Below are positions 22,986-23,195 of a stretch of 23,195 bases of DNA, one piece after another. Source of the stretch: Collinsella sp. (GTDB lineage Bacteria; Actinomycetota; Coriobacteriia; Coriobacteriales; Coriobacteriaceae); the NCBI GenBank assembly GCA_019414325.1, contig DXMG01000034.1, positions 1-23,195 of the forward strand. The letters are read 5' to 3'. The notes beneath the pieces are model-generated. The model ran no database searches. It saw nothing but the letters and a program-made list of their open reading frames with translations, and was not told where the DNA came from. Made by a program: the position numbers and the translations under genes. Position 1 is the first letter of the stretch. Each line of letters starts with the position of its first letter.

Positions 22986-23195
22986 ATGGCTATTACCCCT
23001 GCAGACATCCAGGCTCAGACTTTCTCTGAGGCCAAGCGTGGCTACGATCCTGCTGAGGTCGACGTCTTCTTGGAGACGCTGTCCTCTGAGGTTGACGCTA
23101 TGCTCGCTAAGATCGTCGACCTTAAGGGTCGTCTGACTGCTACCGAGCAGCAGCTTGCCGATGCGCAGGCTCAGCTTGCCCAGGCTCAGGATGCC
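22986..23195 (+). CDS. divIVA: DivIVA/Wag31 family polar and septal scaffold (partial, 3' end outside window)
   Basis: DivIVA binds negatively curved membrane through its N-terminal domain and, in actinobacteria, recruits wall synthesis to poles and septa. Only the first 70 codons are here, without a stop. The visible start has the family pattern: ITPADIQAQTFSEAKRGYD, then PAEVDVFLETLSSEV, where the FSEAKRGYD segment matches the conserved FxxxxRGYD of the membrane-binding domain. From about residue 45 an Ala/Gln/Leu-rich heptad-like coiled coil begins (QQLADAQAQLAQAQ). The location after yggT agrees with the actinobacterial and firmicute order. Confidence 0.93.
   Translation, partial: MAITPADIQAQTFSEAKRGYDPAEVDVFLETLSSEVDAMLAKIVDLKGRLTATEQQLADAQAQLAQAQDA

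Overview
The window is a GC-rich bacterial chromosome segment, coded entirely on the + strand. It carries a nearly complete division and cell wall (dcw) cluster followed by a phosphate-transport operon. Gene order, the presence of SepF and DivIVA, and the absence of ftsA between ftsQ and ftsZ point to Actinomycetota. The overall style (about 60% G+C by eye, short basic FtsI/FtsQ tails, murB between murC and ftsQ) suggests class Coriobacteriia, perhaps Collinsella. That lineage call is inference from gene order and protein character, not from a database search.

Layout. Positions 44-3908 hold mraZ, rsmH, ftsL and ftsI (pbpB). Positions 4036-10534 hold murF, mraY, murD, ftsW and murG, with touching or overlapping ends that indicate one transcript. 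Positions 10632-14180 hold murC, murB and ftsQ; ftsQ starts inside the end of murB. A roughly 200-base AT-richer gap with inverted repeats precedes ftsZ (14380-15534), which is closed by a strong intrinsic terminator. Next come pgeF, pstS, pstC, pstA, pstB and phoU (15745-20981), then a hairpin, then yggS, sepF, yggT and the start of divIVA, which runs off the window.

How the genes work together. RsmH methylates 16S rRNA and MraZ is the cluster's transcription factor. MurC, MurD and MurF, with MurB supplying UDP-MurNAc, build the muropeptide precursor. MraY and MurG convert it to lipid II, and FtsW and FtsI polymerise and cross-link it at the septum. FtsL and FtsQ are scaffold and activation subunits of that machine. 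FtsZ forms the ring; with no FtsA here, SepF is the likely membrane tether through the FtsZ C-terminal peptide. DivIVA marks poles and septa. PgeF removes mis-built muropeptide products. PstSCAB-PhoU imports phosphate and signals its status.

The points that most deserve a second look are: (1) a complete pstSCAB-phoU operon sitting inside the usual pgeF-yggS-sepF-yggT-divIVA string and translationally coupled to pgeF; (2) a 7-4-7 direct repeat with 11-base periodicity upstream of pgeF that has the geometry of a PhoB/PhoP-type box; and (3) a yggT gene whose only sensible start codon is AUC. No RNA genes, insertion sequences, CRISPR arrays or prophage genes were seen. No stretch over 300 bases lacks a gene.
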